NCBI RefSeq assembly: GCF_005280655.1
Contig: NZ_CP040058.1
Coordinates: 2,642,001-2,706,000 of the forward strand
From: Anaerostipes rhamnosivorans
GTDB taxonomy: Bacteria; Bacillota; Clostridia; Lachnospirales; Lachnospiraceae
Reading direction: 5' to 3'
Length of the DNA stretch: 64,000 bases
Shown here: one piece after another, positions 38,067 to 47,633 of the stretch
Position numbering within the stretch: position 1 is the stretch's first letter
Layout of the letters: each line of letters opens with the position of its first letter
Position numbers and translations under genes: made by a program
Notes under the pieces: generated by a model
The model's database searches: none
What the model saw: only the letters and a program-made list of their open reading frames with translations
What the model was told of the DNA's origin: nothing

Positions 38067-38813
38067 CTATCTTTTTCTGTTCTTGTACAGCGCCGTGCAG
38101 GTCTTCTTTCCTGCATAGCTGCCTTTCTTCCAGCCGAGTTGCCGCCAGTATGCTTCAAGTTTAGACTGCGTCCTGTGACCCCAGATGCCGTCTGTCACAA
38201 TATTCTCGCCCGGAACCAGGCTGTTTAATTTGCCTTGCAGCCAGCGAATTGCATTTTTGCCGGAATCCTTTTTTACCGCTGTGTACTTCTTTGCGGCAGA
38301 TTTAACACCGATTGCATTTTTAAAATCGGACCAGCATGAATTTGTTGCGCCGGCCCATGGCTCTGGGCAGGCTTTCCCGTTTACGTCCCAATGTCGAATT
38401 ACATGTGATGCTGGAACGCCATATTTCTTCATTAGAAATTTGACCAGTTCGACTGTCTGCTCCCGGACATTCCCCGGCACCTTCCCGGCACTGTTGCACA
38501 TCTCTATAGACAAGCTGTTTGCGTTCGTGCATTTTTTGTAATAATTTCCCGCTGCCCCAGACGTAGAATAACACCCACCCACGGACCAGGCCACCCGGTT
38601 TACTGCTACAGACTTATAGATGTACTTTCCGCCATCGACAAAATAATGTGCTGACGCTCCCCTGGATGCACCCTGGAAGTATTTACAGTTGTTTAAAGCC
38701 GTATCGCCGCTATTCCCGGTGTAATGTATTACGATATAATCTATATCCTTTGTGCTTCTTTTGCCGCCGTAGTTGCTTTTATGAGCAAACTTCTTTTTAA
38801 ATTTTAATGACAT
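38067..38813 (-). CDS. Endolysin, N-acetylmuramoyl-L-alanine amidase
   Basis: 248 residues. Amidase_2 (PGRP) domain with zinc ligands H30 (IVIHYTG), H141 (VIRHWDVNGK) and C149, then a C-terminal peptidoglycan-binding-like repeat (GIWGHRTQSKLEAYWRQLGW). It has no signal peptide, so release relies on the holin encoded immediately upstream. Last gene of the late operon. Confidence 0.93.
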   Translation of the reverse strand: MSLKFKKKFAHKSNYGGKRSTKDIDYIVIHYTGNSGDTALNNCKYFQGASRGASAHYFVDGGKYIYKSVAVNRVAWSVGGCYSTSGAAGNYYKKCTNANSLSIEMCNSAGKVPGNVREQTVELVKFLMKKYGVPASHVIRHWDVNGKACPEPWAGATNSCWSDFKNAIGVKSAAKKYTAVKKDSGKNAIRWLQGKLNSLVPGENIVTDGIWGHRTQSKLEAYWRQLGWKKGSYAGKKTCTALYKNRKR

Positions 38814-38846
38814 TTGCTTCTCCTTCCCGAAAAGAAAAGAGGGCGA

Positions 38847-39314
38847 TTATTCGTCCTCTCCCTCCTGATCTTTATTTACCATTTTATCCGCAACTTCAAG
38901 CCCTTTAATAAGGATTGCAGGAACATTAAATCCAGCTTCAACGAAATTCTCCACAATAGATCGAATCTCATTTACAAGGAGTGACGCCAGGACAAACCAT
39001 CCCAGTAATGTAGTAATACCAAGGTCAACTCCAATTACTTTTCCAATTTCTATAAACACTGCACTAGATCCGAAAGCAACCATAATCATCAACCAGTATC
39101 CCAACTTCTTTAAAACACCTTTCCACCCCTCTGCAGAGTTCTCCCTTCCTGCCATACGGCTTTTCATCCACCCGGTAAGCCAATCAACTGCATTCAGAGC
39201 AAAAAAAGCAACAAATAAAATCCAGTGTTCTCCTAATATATAGCTTAAAATCGCCACCGCCGCTCCTGTAACCGCATTATAAGTATCAATGATGTTGTTT
39301 CCCATTTTCTTCAT
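38847..39314 (-). CDS. Phage holin (toxin-secretion/lysis type)
   Basis: 155 residues with three to four hydrophobic segments and the family motif NAVDWLTGW near residue 40, followed by a charged C-terminus. Start at 39314 follows GTGAGG. It is in the usual place directly before the endolysin. Confidence 0.88.
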   Translation of the reverse strand: MKKMGNNIIDTYNAVTGAAVAILSYILGEHWILFVAFFALNAVDWLTGWMKSRMAGRENSAEGWKGVLKKLGYWLMIMVAFGSSAVFIEIGKVIGVDLGITTLLGWFVLASLLVNEIRSIVENFVEAGFNVPAILIKGLEVADKMVNKDQEGEDE

Positions 39315-39365
39315 GTACCTCACTTTCCTTTCCAATTATTTATTTCATTATTCGTTTATTGCATA

Positions 39366-39450
39366 ATAAAAAGACCGTTTCCGGTCCTGCTCGTATCTCC
39401 ATTTTCCCTCCACGTTGCGATATCGCAACAAAAAAGAACCTTGCGGTCCT
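39366..39450 (-). promoter_or_regulatory. Lysis-gene control region
   Basis: Between the tail fibre and holin genes, reading the minus strand: a terminator-like hairpin with T-run (39429-39450), a perfect 16-bp palindrome GTTGCGATATCGCAAC (39414-39429), then a second hairpin GACCG-gaaa-CGGTC with T-run (39366-39386). This arrangement suggests attenuated or separately timed lysis-gene transcription. Confidence 0.6.
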
Positions 39451-39465
39451 AAACTAAATTCCTAT

Positions 39466-40806
39466 TTACTTCGCAAACCATCCTGACCAGGATCCGTTAA
39501 TTTTAACTCGTGTATATAAACCTCCATTTAAATTCCCCATACAAAGCACTTGTGAATATCTTCCACCTGCCGCAAATACTATTCCATAATAATTTTCTTT
39601 TCCCGGTACATCACAACCTCCATAGTTATCGTAACTATTTATGTAAAAGATAAAATTTCCATTGTTTTCATCAAGTGAATCTATTATTTTTCTATTTGTT
39701 GGTAGTACTTTGTATGGAAGTGATTCCTTAATCTTATTTAAATTTAAATCAGTACTATTTAAATCCGCATTTAGTTCGGAAACCTGCTCTTTTAGACTTT
39801 TTTCTACCGAAACATAAGATACACGTGATGCGGTGTCGTAAAAAGCAATCTTCTCTTTTGCATTTACAACTCCAGTCATATCATCTAGCGATGCAATAAA
39901 AGATTTTGCTGCTCTCCCGTCTTTCGTTGCGAAAATGTATCTTCCACAAATGATAAAGAATAATCCATTTAAAAATTCTATTTGTCTTGTTACCGTTTTG
40001 TCTAAAAACGATGTGTGCTCCCACATTCGCGTATCTGTCGAAGTGTATATATTTCCATCCTGCGTGACAGCAAGGAACTGTTTTCCGGCATACCGTACAC
40101 TTGTAAAATTTAAGTTCATAAAATTTTCATCACCATTATTTGATATTTTTTTAAGTGATCTAAACTCATCATTGGAAAAACGCAGTCCTTTTGTAGTAGA
40201 TATCACATAAGTTCCATTTCCATATGTTATATCCGTAATCCCTGACATGGAAGATTCATACAAAGGGCTAAAAGCTGGTGTGCTTATATTATTCAAAATT
40301 TCGAACAAATGACCTTCTTCATCAATCACAAAGTAACGTCCGTTTACTTCATTCATACCTTTGATTACAACCCCTGGACCGTTTACATTTTGCCAATCTC
40401 CTATTTCCGTCGTTTCAGATATATAGATACCCTTATCAGGCGGACCACAAACAATAAACTTCCCAGAGAGAAATCCGGCAACAAATTCTCCGGAAAAATT
40501 CTCGTATGTACGGCTATTCCAGGCCTCACCATTTTCGGATACGCAATATCCGTTTTCCGTCAGTGCTAAATACTTACTGTTTCCATAGATAATGTTACTC
40601 TTTATTATTGGAATATCTGTTTCTTTCTCTAATTCTACTGTATAAGAAGGAAACAGGTCATGTTTTACATCTTCCATGTCCATTTTGTTTTTCCAAACTG
40701 TATTATCTAAGACCCTAAAACTTCTCGATATCTCTTCGCCATCCACAAAATCCTCTTCGGACTGCTGTGTCAGCTCTAAATGCTCTGTATACTTTTTTTC
40801 TGCCAT
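39466..40806 (-). CDS. Tail fibre / receptor-binding-like protein
   Basis: 446 residues. A baseplate-anchoring N-terminus, a central region of beta-propeller-like repeats (YGNSKYLALTENG, YGNGTYVISTTKG, YAGKQFLAVTQDG), a short coiled coil, and a C-terminal pyocin-knob-like module ending GSWSGWFAK. Last tail gene before lysis; the most likely host-recognition determinant. Its stop overlaps the start of nothing downstream, and its ATG abuts the DUF2313 gene stop. Confidence 0.7.
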   Translation of the reverse strand: MAEKKYTEHLELTQQSEEDFVDGEEISRSFRVLDNTVWKNKMDMEDVKHDLFPSYTVELEKETDIPIIKSNIIYGNSKYLALTENGYCVSENGEAWNSRTYENFSGEFVAGFLSGKFIVCGPPDKGIYISETTEIGDWQNVNGPGVVIKGMNEVNGRYFVIDEEGHLFEILNNISTPAFSPLYESSMSGITDITYGNGTYVISTTKGLRFSNDEFRSLKKISNNGDENFMNLNFTSVRYAGKQFLAVTQDGNIYTSTDTRMWEHTSFLDKTVTRQIEFLNGLFFIICGRYIFATKDGRAAKSFIASLDDMTGVVNAKEKIAFYDTASRVSYVSVEKSLKEQVSELNADLNSTDLNLNKIKESLPYKVLPTNRKIIDSLDENNGNFIFYINSYDNYGGCDVPGKENYYGIVFAAGGRYSQVLCMGNLNGGLYTRVKINGSWSGWFAK

Positions 40807-41333
40807 TACCTCGCCTCATTTCTCATGTCATACCATGTTTTTAATTTCAAATCTTTCCATGTTATGTTCTTATATTCTAACCATTGCCGGTACCGAAGCA
40901 TAATATCCATTTTTATATTAAGAGGCACGATTGTTTCTAGCAATTTTACAAACTCATCATACATTGCTCGTTTTTTAAGTTCTAAGCGACACATCATTTC
41001 CTGAGTGTCATTATCTATAACAATCGTATAATTTCCTTTACCTAATAGATTATCCATACGGTTAATAAGGTCACGGAATGTGTATGGATAGCTGTCATAC
41101 CATTTAATCAAGATACGGAACCTTCTGTCCTCAAGAGATTCCGTATCTTTTGGATTCACTTTTAGGATTTCTTCTCTTCTCTTTATTCCATTTTCCGTAG
41201 ATGTTGTAATATTCGTATCTTGATCAGCCGTTTCTATATGTCCAAACAGTTTTTTTTCTATAATGTCACCTTTGTCATAAACAGCCTTGATCTCATCAAT
41301 CGCTATCACACATTCAGGGTATTCTAACTGCAT
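40806..41333 (-). CDS. Baseplate protein XkdU-like (DUF2313)
   Basis: 175 residues. Matches the XkdU/YmfQ family in position and in the segment RRFRILIKWYDSYPYTFRDL. It lies after baseplate J and before the fibre gene, the PBSX order. ATG with AGGGGG upstream. Overlaps the previous gene by 10 nt. Confidence 0.85.
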   Translation of the reverse strand: MQLEYPECVIAIDEIKAVYDKGDIIEKKLFGHIETADQDTNITTSTENGIKRREEILKVNPKDTESLEDRRFRILIKWYDSYPYTFRDLINRMDNLLGKGNYTIVIDNDTQEMMCRLELKKRAMYDEFVKLLETIVPLNIKMDIMLRYRQWLEYKNITWKDLKLKTWYDMRNEAR

Positions 41334-42382
41334 ATGATATCCCCCTGTATAGGTATTACATTTTCATCAAGTGTTATATTTGAAGTAAGACCGTTTAATT
41401 TTATTTCCGTCACATCCTGGACTCCTTCAATGTTAAATATTGCATTTTCAACTCCTGCTTTCCTTACTACAATATTATCTTTTTCTATCCAGTCTTTTCT
41501 AAGCAAAAGAAAGTATTCTGAAATTGCACTCTCGATCTGACTTTTCAGATCTTCATATGCAAAACCAACGTCAAAAATTAATGCCATATCAAGATTAATC
41601 TTTACTTCTACTACACCATTAATCAAAACGGAATGGCCAATCGGAGCAATCCCTATTCCATCTCCATTATTTTGTAATGGATCTACTGCCTCCTGTACTC
41701 GCTGTATGACATCATCATCCGGTCTTTCATACGTAGAAGAAATCACATACACAGGGATGGTTCCTCCCTCTCTGCGATATACTTTTACTCCTCCTACACC
41801 CTCGATCTTTCCTATCTCCTGAATGTAGTACGCTCTATTGCCCGCAAAAGGTTTAATTTCAAAACTGTCCAGTAATCTCATCCGATATGATTCTTCATCC
41901 TCCTCTTCGCTTCCAGGTTCAATGAGTTCAACCAACTCGGCTGTTTCCAGACCGTCAATATCATCAAGCGGTGTTAATTCTCCTAGCCACCCGTTTGGAT
42001 CCGTCCCCGTTTCTTCGCATTCCAGCTTGTACGTATGTGTTATATCGTCAATCAATTCTGTAACGATATAATCATAATCGTCTCCGGAAAACTCGCTTCC
42101 GATTTCTATCGAAATATTAAATTTTCCTTTGAAAACTGCTGCTGTTGCTTCTTCTATATAAATACCTTTTTCCTGGCCAAAGAGTACAAGATGATCCAGA
42201 TCAGCCGTATCCGGATAAATATTTTCATATACTGCGGCCAGTTGAAGATACGCTTCTTCCAGCTGTGCTGCACATTTTGAACAAGCGTGGTAAATTAAAC
42301 TCCCTTCAGAAGTATCCAGACCGTCCGGCATATCTTCCATCATAAGTGCAATGATATAATCAAATGTCATTTCTTCATACAT
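41324..42382 (-). CDS. Baseplate J-like protein (XkdT)
   Basis: 352-residue wedge protein of contractile tails. The core GSEEEDEESYRMRLLDSFEIKP-type region and GGVKVYRREGGTIPVYV are typical of gpJ proteins. I chose the ATG at 42382 (MYEEMTFDYI), preceded by AAGGAGG; more upstream starts lie within that site. Overlaps the DUF2634 gene by 8 nt. Confidence 0.88.
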   Translation of the reverse strand: MYEEMTFDYIIALMMEDMPDGLDTSEGSLIYHACSKCAAQLEEAYLQLAAVYENIYPDTADLDHLVLFGQEKGIYIEEATAAVFKGKFNISIEIGSEFSGDDYDYIVTELIDDITHTYKLECEETGTDPNGWLGELTPLDDIDGLETAELVELIEPGSEEEDEESYRMRLLDSFEIKPFAGNRAYYIQEIGKIEGVGGVKVYRREGGTIPVYVISSTYERPDDDVIQRVQEAVDPLQNNGDGIGIAPIGHSVLINGVVEVKINLDMALIFDVGFAYEDLKSQIESAISEYFLLLRKDWIEKDNIVVRKAGVENAIFNIEGVQDVTEIKLNGLTSNITLDENVIPIQGDIICS

Positions 42383-42785
42383 TGATATCAACTCCCTCCT
42401 TTCCATAGTCCGTAATGATCGCAAATGTAATTTTAAGTGTGCTTTCCTGCCTTTCTATCTGAAGGTTCTCAATCCCAGTGACATAAGGATTCTCTGACAC
42501 GCATTCCGATATCAAACGATTGACTTCTGATTCTATGTATTCGTCCGAATTATTCGATCCGATTAATTCTCTTAATTCGCTTCCATGCTCCCATGAATAC
42601 TGGTAATACTTGTATCTAGGAATCAATAAGGCAAGATAGCACCATACAGCAATAGCCTTTGACCCTTCAACAATTTTCCCGGTCAGCTTTCCTGTCGTAA
42701 AATCGACCTCATACTCTTTTGGATACCACTCTTCTTCCTCTTCATTAATATTCTCTTCTTCTGTATCTTCTTCAAATGGAAACAT
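42375..42785 (-). CDS. Baseplate protein XkdS-like (DUF2634)
   Basis: 136 residues, very acidic N-terminus, gp25-like wedge fold with GKLTGKIVEGSKAIAVW and the conserved YSWEHGSEL. In PBSX-type order between DUF2577 and baseplate J. ATG preceded by AAGGTGG. Confidence 0.87.
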   Translation of the reverse strand: MFPFEEDTEEENINEEEEEWYPKEYEVDFTTGKLTGKIVEGSKAIAVWCYLALLIPRYKYYQYSWEHGSELRELIGSNNSDEYIESEVNRLISECVSENPYVTGIENLQIERQESTLKITFAIITDYGKEGVDINV

Positions 42786-42786
42786 A

Positions 42787-43023
42787 TCACACCACCTTGC
42801 AAATGATTATGTAGAGATCGTCTCTTATCTTATATACCAAGACCAAATCCCCAGCTTTCAGATCTTTGATATTTTCGTTTATCTTATAGTCGTCTGTATC
42901 TAATTTGTTCCCTCCAACTTGTATTTCTGTTGAAGATACTGCTTCGGCCAACTGAAGCTCTTCAGGATTTGTTTTGCTTCCCATCTTCTTCATAATCTCT
43001 AATAACTGTTCATATTGATTCAC
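42787..43023 (-). CDS. Baseplate protein XkdR-like (DUF2577)
   Basis: 78 residues forming a small OB-like fold (KAGDLVLVYKIRDDLYIIICKVV). GTG at 43023 is preceded by AAGGAGG and overlaps the previous stop as GTGA. It also serves as an internal control that canonical non-ATG starts are normal in this operon. Confidence 0.82.
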   Translation of the reverse strand: MNQYEQLLEIMKKMGSKTNPEELQLAEAVSSTEIQVGGNKLDTDDYKINENIKDLKAGDLVLVYKIRDDLYIIICKVV

Positions 43024-44738
43024 AGCACCCTCCTTCCCTGCATCCAATGTTTCACATAATATGTGCTGTTTAGATTGCTGATCTTCACCCCTCCTGAACT
43101 TGAACAGTGTATAAACTGCTTATTCCCAAGATAAATCCCGACATGAGAAGGCCCGGCCTTATAGGTCCCCTGGAAGATTACCAGATCGCCTTTCTTCAAG
43201 TTTTTTTTTGAGATCTTCTTTCCTTTAGTTGCTTGGGCCGCTGCCGTTCTCCCAATACTGATTCCGGCCGCTTTTTTAAAAACATATTGCGTGTATCCAG
43301 AACAATCCGATTTTCCACTTTGCGGGCTTGCGGCACCGAATACATATCGGACTTTCCCTTTATATGTTTTTGCCTTAGAGATTACTTTATCCGCTTTCCC
43401 TCCGGATGCACTTGTCTGCTTAAATCCCGTTCCATTCCCGATGATTGCGTACCCTTTTCGCTTTCCAAATTTATTACACTGTGCTTTTGTCTTCATTAAT
43501 AAATCAAAATGGTAAACTCCATTTTCTATATTAATCCGGCCGCCACGGTCATTGACCTTATGCACTTTTTTGTCCCTGGACGTTTTTGTTCCAAGGACCT
43601 GAATCTGCTTTCCGTATGAAATTGACTTTGGTGCAGCGCAGGTATATTTTGAGGGATCAAGCTTTTTCCCTTTGCAATCATAAAACCCACCTTCCATTTT
43701 ATTGTTGGCCGGGTAATATGCCGTGAACAAAGCTTTTACTTTTTTTCCATTCAGTATCCCTGTGCTTTTTGTCTTATTATCTTCCGTATCACCATCCTGG
43801 GTATCCATGATATTTTTAAATGCAAGTTCTAAAGTCATCATGTGCGTGCCGTTTTCCCAGGTATGGGAGTCGTTTTCGATGTAAAATTTTCCGGTCAGTC
43901 CAGAATCATCATCATGTATTTTTAATCCATATCCTGAGATACACCGGATGTCACCAATCGCAGTAATGGACGCACTTTTTTCTATTCCTGTTAGTGTGTT
44001 CTTTGCTTCTTTTTTTCCGCTGCCTTTGTCAACCGTAATCGCCTCCTGAAAGGTTCCATACGTTTTCATCCATTTCTTGTTTGTTAACGTGCCAATCTTC
44101 TTATTCTTTTCATTATATATTGCGACTTTATTGATCATAGAATCGCTCGTCTCCTGAAACTCTGATTCTGTGATTCCCTCTCCCTGATTCAGTTCGATTT
44201 TAAGTAGTTTTCCTTTTTCTATTACAGAAAGCTTATCCCCTACCATAACCGGCATATATTTCTTTCCTTTTTTCCGATATGCCTTTGTATAAACTGCAAG
44301 GATCATATTGTAGTATTCTTTTTCCTGAAAGAAGATCTTTGATATTTTTACCCCGGTTTTCGCTAAACTTGTTGTCTTAACCTTCAGATCTTTGCAGATC
44401 AGTTTCACAATTTGTTCCGGTTTTTTCTTTTTGAATTTATACGTCCCCTTGCTCCGTAACAGATGAATCATGAAATCATTGCATGTGATAGTTGTATTTC
44501 CTGCTTCTCCGGTCCTGGTTCTTGTTGTTACCTTCCCATGAAACAATTTATTATCTCCATCATAAAAGCAAACAACATCCCCGACTTTTATATTTGGAAT
44601 TTTAAAATTCTTATCTCCTGCCGGATTCACCATTCCAAACTCAAATGTTCTAGCAGCTTGATAGCTACTGCCTGACCATGTATAGTTCGTAGTTATGTCT
44701 GTAATGTCATTGCCTTTCCATTTAACTTTTAGGCTCAT
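43020..44738 (-). CDS. Tail hub XkdQ fused to 3D and NlpC/P60 hydrolases
   Basis: 572 residues in three parts. Residues 1 to about 325 are the XkdQ/gpD-like baseplate hub. About 335-450 is a 3D (RlpA/MltA-like) domain with FTAYYPANN and VNDRGGRI. About 455-572 is an NlpC/P60 peptidase with C479 (SDCSGYTQ) and H532. The fusion would let the tail tip open both glycan and peptide bonds during injection. ATG at 44738 forms an ATGA overlap with the upstream LysM gene. Confidence 0.87.
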   Translation of the reverse strand: MSLKVKWKGNDITDITTNYTWSGSSYQAARTFEFGMVNPAGDKNFKIPNIKVGDVVCFYDGDNKLFHGKVTTRTRTGEAGNTTITCNDFMIHLLRSKGTYKFKKKKPEQIVKLICKDLKVKTTSLAKTGVKISKIFFQEKEYYNMILAVYTKAYRKKGKKYMPVMVGDKLSVIEKGKLLKIELNQGEGITESEFQETSDSMINKVAIYNEKNKKIGTLTNKKWMKTYGTFQEAITVDKGSGKKEAKNTLTGIEKSASITAIGDIRCISGYGLKIHDDDSGLTGKFYIENDSHTWENGTHMMTLELAFKNIMDTQDGDTEDNKTKSTGILNGKKVKALFTAYYPANNKMEGGFYDCKGKKLDPSKYTCAAPKSISYGKQIQVLGTKTSRDKKVHKVNDRGGRINIENGVYHFDLLMKTKAQCNKFGKRKGYAIIGNGTGFKQTSASGGKADKVISKAKTYKGKVRYVFGAASPQSGKSDCSGYTQYVFKKAAGISIGRTAAAQATKGKKISKKNLKKGDLVIFQGTYKAGPSHVGIYLGNKQFIHCSSSGGVKISNLNSTYYVKHWMQGRRVL

Positions 44739-45427
44739 TTTTCTATCACCAGCTTTGTTCCGGGATAAATCCAATGTCCATTACTGGATGATTTCCTCCC
44801 ATGTTTTCTTGCAGTTTTTTCAATGATCGTTTTGTTTTTCTTGTAGATTTTTTTCCAGTTCGATGATTTCCCCGTCTTTTTCTTTGCAATACCCCACAAG
44901 GTATCTCCTTTTTTTACCTTATACGTTGAAGTTTTTATTTTCTTACTTGATCTCTTTTTTGTCTTGCTTTTCTTTTTTACTTTCTTTCCCGACTTGGTAT
45001 TTGTTTTTTTCGGTTGTGTCGTATATTTAACTACCACATATTCTTTTAAACTGAGCGTAAAGCTAACATCTTCGGTTCCGTCATCCTGCCCATACTCGAA
45101 ACTCTCAATAGACACCGCCATGTTGATATTTGGTTTTCCTGTAATCATGAGTTGTGGGGTAACTTTTCCATCTTTCCACGCCTTAATCTTCTTCACATAA
45201 TGCCATGGATCCGTGTTAAATCCTTTGTATTGGCAGAAGTCATATTCCTTTGCAGGGAAAAAGGCACTGATCTCAACTGTTCTCAGTGCCTTTTCTCCAA
45301 GTAAATTTATTTCTCCTTTTCGATGTACGTTTACGCTTGTATTGTTTTGTCCGTCTGAGATCTTATAAGAAGACGGGATGACTGCAAGCCTGATTTTATC
45401 ACTTCCATTGTTTAACCAAAATTCCCT
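44735..45427 (-). CDS. LysM tail protein XkdP-like, AGG start
   Basis: 230 residues: an N-terminal gp53-like domain beginning (M)EFWLNNGSDKIRL, a Lys-rich linker and a C-terminal LysM domain (TYKVKKGDTLWGIAKK). No ATG, GTG or TTG exists in frame until 45196, which would remove 77 codons, including the conserved FPAKEYDF and GFNTDPW segments. The codon before GAA-TTT-TGG is AGG at 45427, 5 nt after GAGGAGG. I take AGG as the start. Confidence 0.83.
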   Translation of the reverse strand, partial: REFWLNNGSDKIRLAVIPSSYKISDGQNNTSVNVHRKGEINLLGEKALRTVEISAFFPAKEYDFCQYKGFNTDPWHYVKKIKAWKDGKVTPQLMITGKPNINMAVSIESFEYGQDDGTEDVSFTLSLKEYVVVKYTTQPKKTNTKSGKKVKKKSKTKKRSSKKIKTSTYKVKKGDTLWGIAKKKTGKSSNWKKIYKKNKTIIEKTARKHGRKSSSNGHWIYPGTKLVIEK

Positions 45428-45437
45428 TTCTTCCTCC

Positions 45438-47633
45438 TCATACTACAACTTTTGATAGTTTCTTCACAATCTCATCCACAATACGGTCAATGTCTTCATC
45501 CGACCTCACGATAATCTGATCGGCCAGTTTTTGAATTATGATTGATTTCTTTCCTTCTTCTCTGGCTTTTTGTATGCTTTTATCGTGCGGCCAAACTTTT
45601 GCACCACTCGGCAGATTAACGAGTTCTCCGCCTTTCTCGTTAATCTGTGCAATACCGCCTTTCCAATTTTGAGTACCTTTTGCAAGAGCCGGGATCTTAG
45701 GAATATTCACTCCAAAGCTTTTCCCTCCATATTTCCCTGGAACCCAAGAAGGAATTTTAATCTTCAACTTATTCAGCCCGCCAATTACAGTATTCACCAG
45801 ACCGATAATCCCGTTCAACGGGCGTTTTGCTATTCCCAGCAATGCTTCAAAAATTCCAGAAAAGATTTTTTTAACGCCCTGCCAAGCCTTTTTCCAATTC
45901 CCCGTAAAAACTCCGGAGATAAAATCTACAATTCCGGAAAAGGCTTTTGTAACACCTTTGATAATATCCAGCGTAGATTTCAGCCATCCCGAAAAATATC
46001 CGATCATTAACTTCATTGCCAGCTTCACGATTTTTAGCAACGTTCCGCCGATAAATTTCGCTATCGGTGCAAGAGCTTTTAGTAAACTCTTCAATATTTT
46101 TATGATTGTTTTAAATGCACTGTTTATATTAGAGGCTATCGCTTTTACGGTCTTTCCTAATTGCTTTACATCAATTCCTGCACTTTTCATGGCCGATATT
46201 ACGAATTTGGCCATCTTCTTTGCACCAGCACTGATTTTATCCCAGTTCTTATAAACTAAGACTGCTGCTGTTACAATTGCCAGCAACGCAATAATCACGA
46301 TACCAGCTGGACTTTTAATCATTGCGGCAATCCCGCCAAATCTATTGATGCTTCTGAGCAATTTTGCCCATGCGAGATATGATTTCCCTACCCAAAAAAC
46401 CATTTTTCCAAACATTAAAATCACCGGTCCGACCGCTGCCGCTACCATAGCGATTTTTACAATCGTTTCCTGTGTCTTTGGATTCAGTTTGGAAAACCGT
46501 TCAGATAGGTCCTTTACCTTATTGGCCAGCTTTGTTGCTGGCGGAACAACTACCTTTAAGACAGCCTCCCCGAAAACCGTCATTCCGTTCTTTACAATAT
46601 TGACGGACTTTCTGATCTTACTCAGCGGTGTTTGAATTGCTTTTAATGCTTTCTCTGTTGATCCCGTTGAATCATTCATTTTTTTCGTTTTCTGATTGAA
46701 TGTATCATATTGGGAACCGGTCAGGGCCAATGCACCAACCAAGGCTCGTGAGTTTCCAAACAACTTCGCCATCTTATCGGACTGGCCGCCTGTTTCTTTT
46801 TTCAGAATCTGAAGGACTCCACTCATTCCCTTCGCCTTGATCATTGCCTGCCCGTTTTGATAGCCATATTTAGCCATCAAATTTTGCATGGACTCTGTAG
46901 GCTTTAACAGCCCAGTAAAAATTCCTTTCATCTGCGTGGTTACTTCTGCCGTATTCCCCGTAACCCCGGTCAACGTCGCCATGGATCCGAATAGCTCTTC
47001 GTAGCTCACGTTCAAGCTTTTTCCAAGCGGAAAAAGTGGCTGCATACTCTGCGCCATTTCAGGAAATGTCGTAACGCCTAGTTTCTGCGTCTGGAATGCC
47101 AAGTCAGATATCTTCTTTGCAGTCCCTTCTGAAATGCTATTGTAGCCTTTCATACCGGAAGAAATCAGGGATACAGAGTCTTTTACCTCAGCTCCACCTG
47201 CTTTCGCGGATTTAGCCATGGCATCAAATATCTTTTCTGTTTTCTTCCCTCCATCACCCAGACTTGAAATTGCTTGATACATTCCTTTCGCTGTTGTATC
47301 AAGCCCCAGCCCGGTATCATTCGATGTTCGCAGGACCGCATCTTTGTAGCCCTGTAAATGGCTCGTATTGTCTAACAGGGTATTAATCTGCCCCATGTTC
47401 CTTTGGAAAGTGTCAGCCATCTTTCCACTCGCCATCCCAACCCCTATGATTGGCATGGTGACTTTTCTGGTCAGAGAAGAACCAACAGATTGAATTGATT
47501 TTCCTGCCTTTTGAATCTGTTTTGCCTGCCGCTGCATCAGCCCCGTCTGATGCTCCATATTTTTTGCAGCCTTTGACAGTGGTGATGAAAACTTATCGAC
47601 TAATCTGAGCGTCGCATCAATTACTCTGCTCCT
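45438..47633 (-). CDS. Tail tape measure protein (XkdO), AGG start
   Basis: 731 residues that set tail length and are ejected with DNA. N-terminal coiled coil, hydrophobic middle with several membrane-like segments (ETIVKIAMVAAAVGPVILMFG), C-terminal basic region. The first ATG at 47558 would drop (M)SRVIDATLRLVDKFSSPL, the standard N-terminus of these proteins. AGG at 47633 precedes AGC-AGA-GTA and lies 6 nt after AGGAGG. No other start is available in that frame. Confidence 0.85.
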   Translation of the reverse strand, partial: RSRVIDATLRLVDKFSSPLSKAAKNMEHQTGLMQRQAKQIQKAGKSIQSVGSSLTRKVTMPIIGVGMASGKMADTFQRNMGQINTLLDNTSHLQGYKDAVLRTSNDTGLGLDTTAKGMYQAISSLGDGGKKTEKIFDAMAKSAKAGGAEVKDSVSLISSGMKGYNSISEGTAKKISDLAFQTQKLGVTTFPEMAQSMQPLFPLGKSLNVSYEELFGSMATLTGVTGNTAEVTTQMKGIFTGLLKPTESMQNLMAKYGYQNGQAMIKAKGMSGVLQILKKETGGQSDKMAKLFGNSRALVGALALTGSQYDTFNQKTKKMNDSTGSTEKALKAIQTPLSKIRKSVNIVKNGMTVFGEAVLKVVVPPATKLANKVKDLSERFSKLNPKTQETIVKIAMVAAAVGPVILMFGKMVFWVGKSYLAWAKLLRSINRFGGIAAMIKSPAGIVIIALLAIVTAAVLVYKNWDKISAGAKKMAKFVISAMKSAGIDVKQLGKTVKAIASNINSAFKTIIKILKSLLKALAPIAKFIGGTLLKIVKLAMKLMIGYFSGWLKSTLDIIKGVTKAFSGIVDFISGVFTGNWKKAWQGVKKIFSGIFEALLGIAKRPLNGIIGLVNTVIGGLNKLKIKIPSWVPGKYGGKSFGVNIPKIPALAKGTQNWKGGIAQINEKGGELVNLPSGAKVWPHDKSIQKAREEGKKSIIIQKLADQIIVRSDEDIDRIVDEIVKKLSKVVV

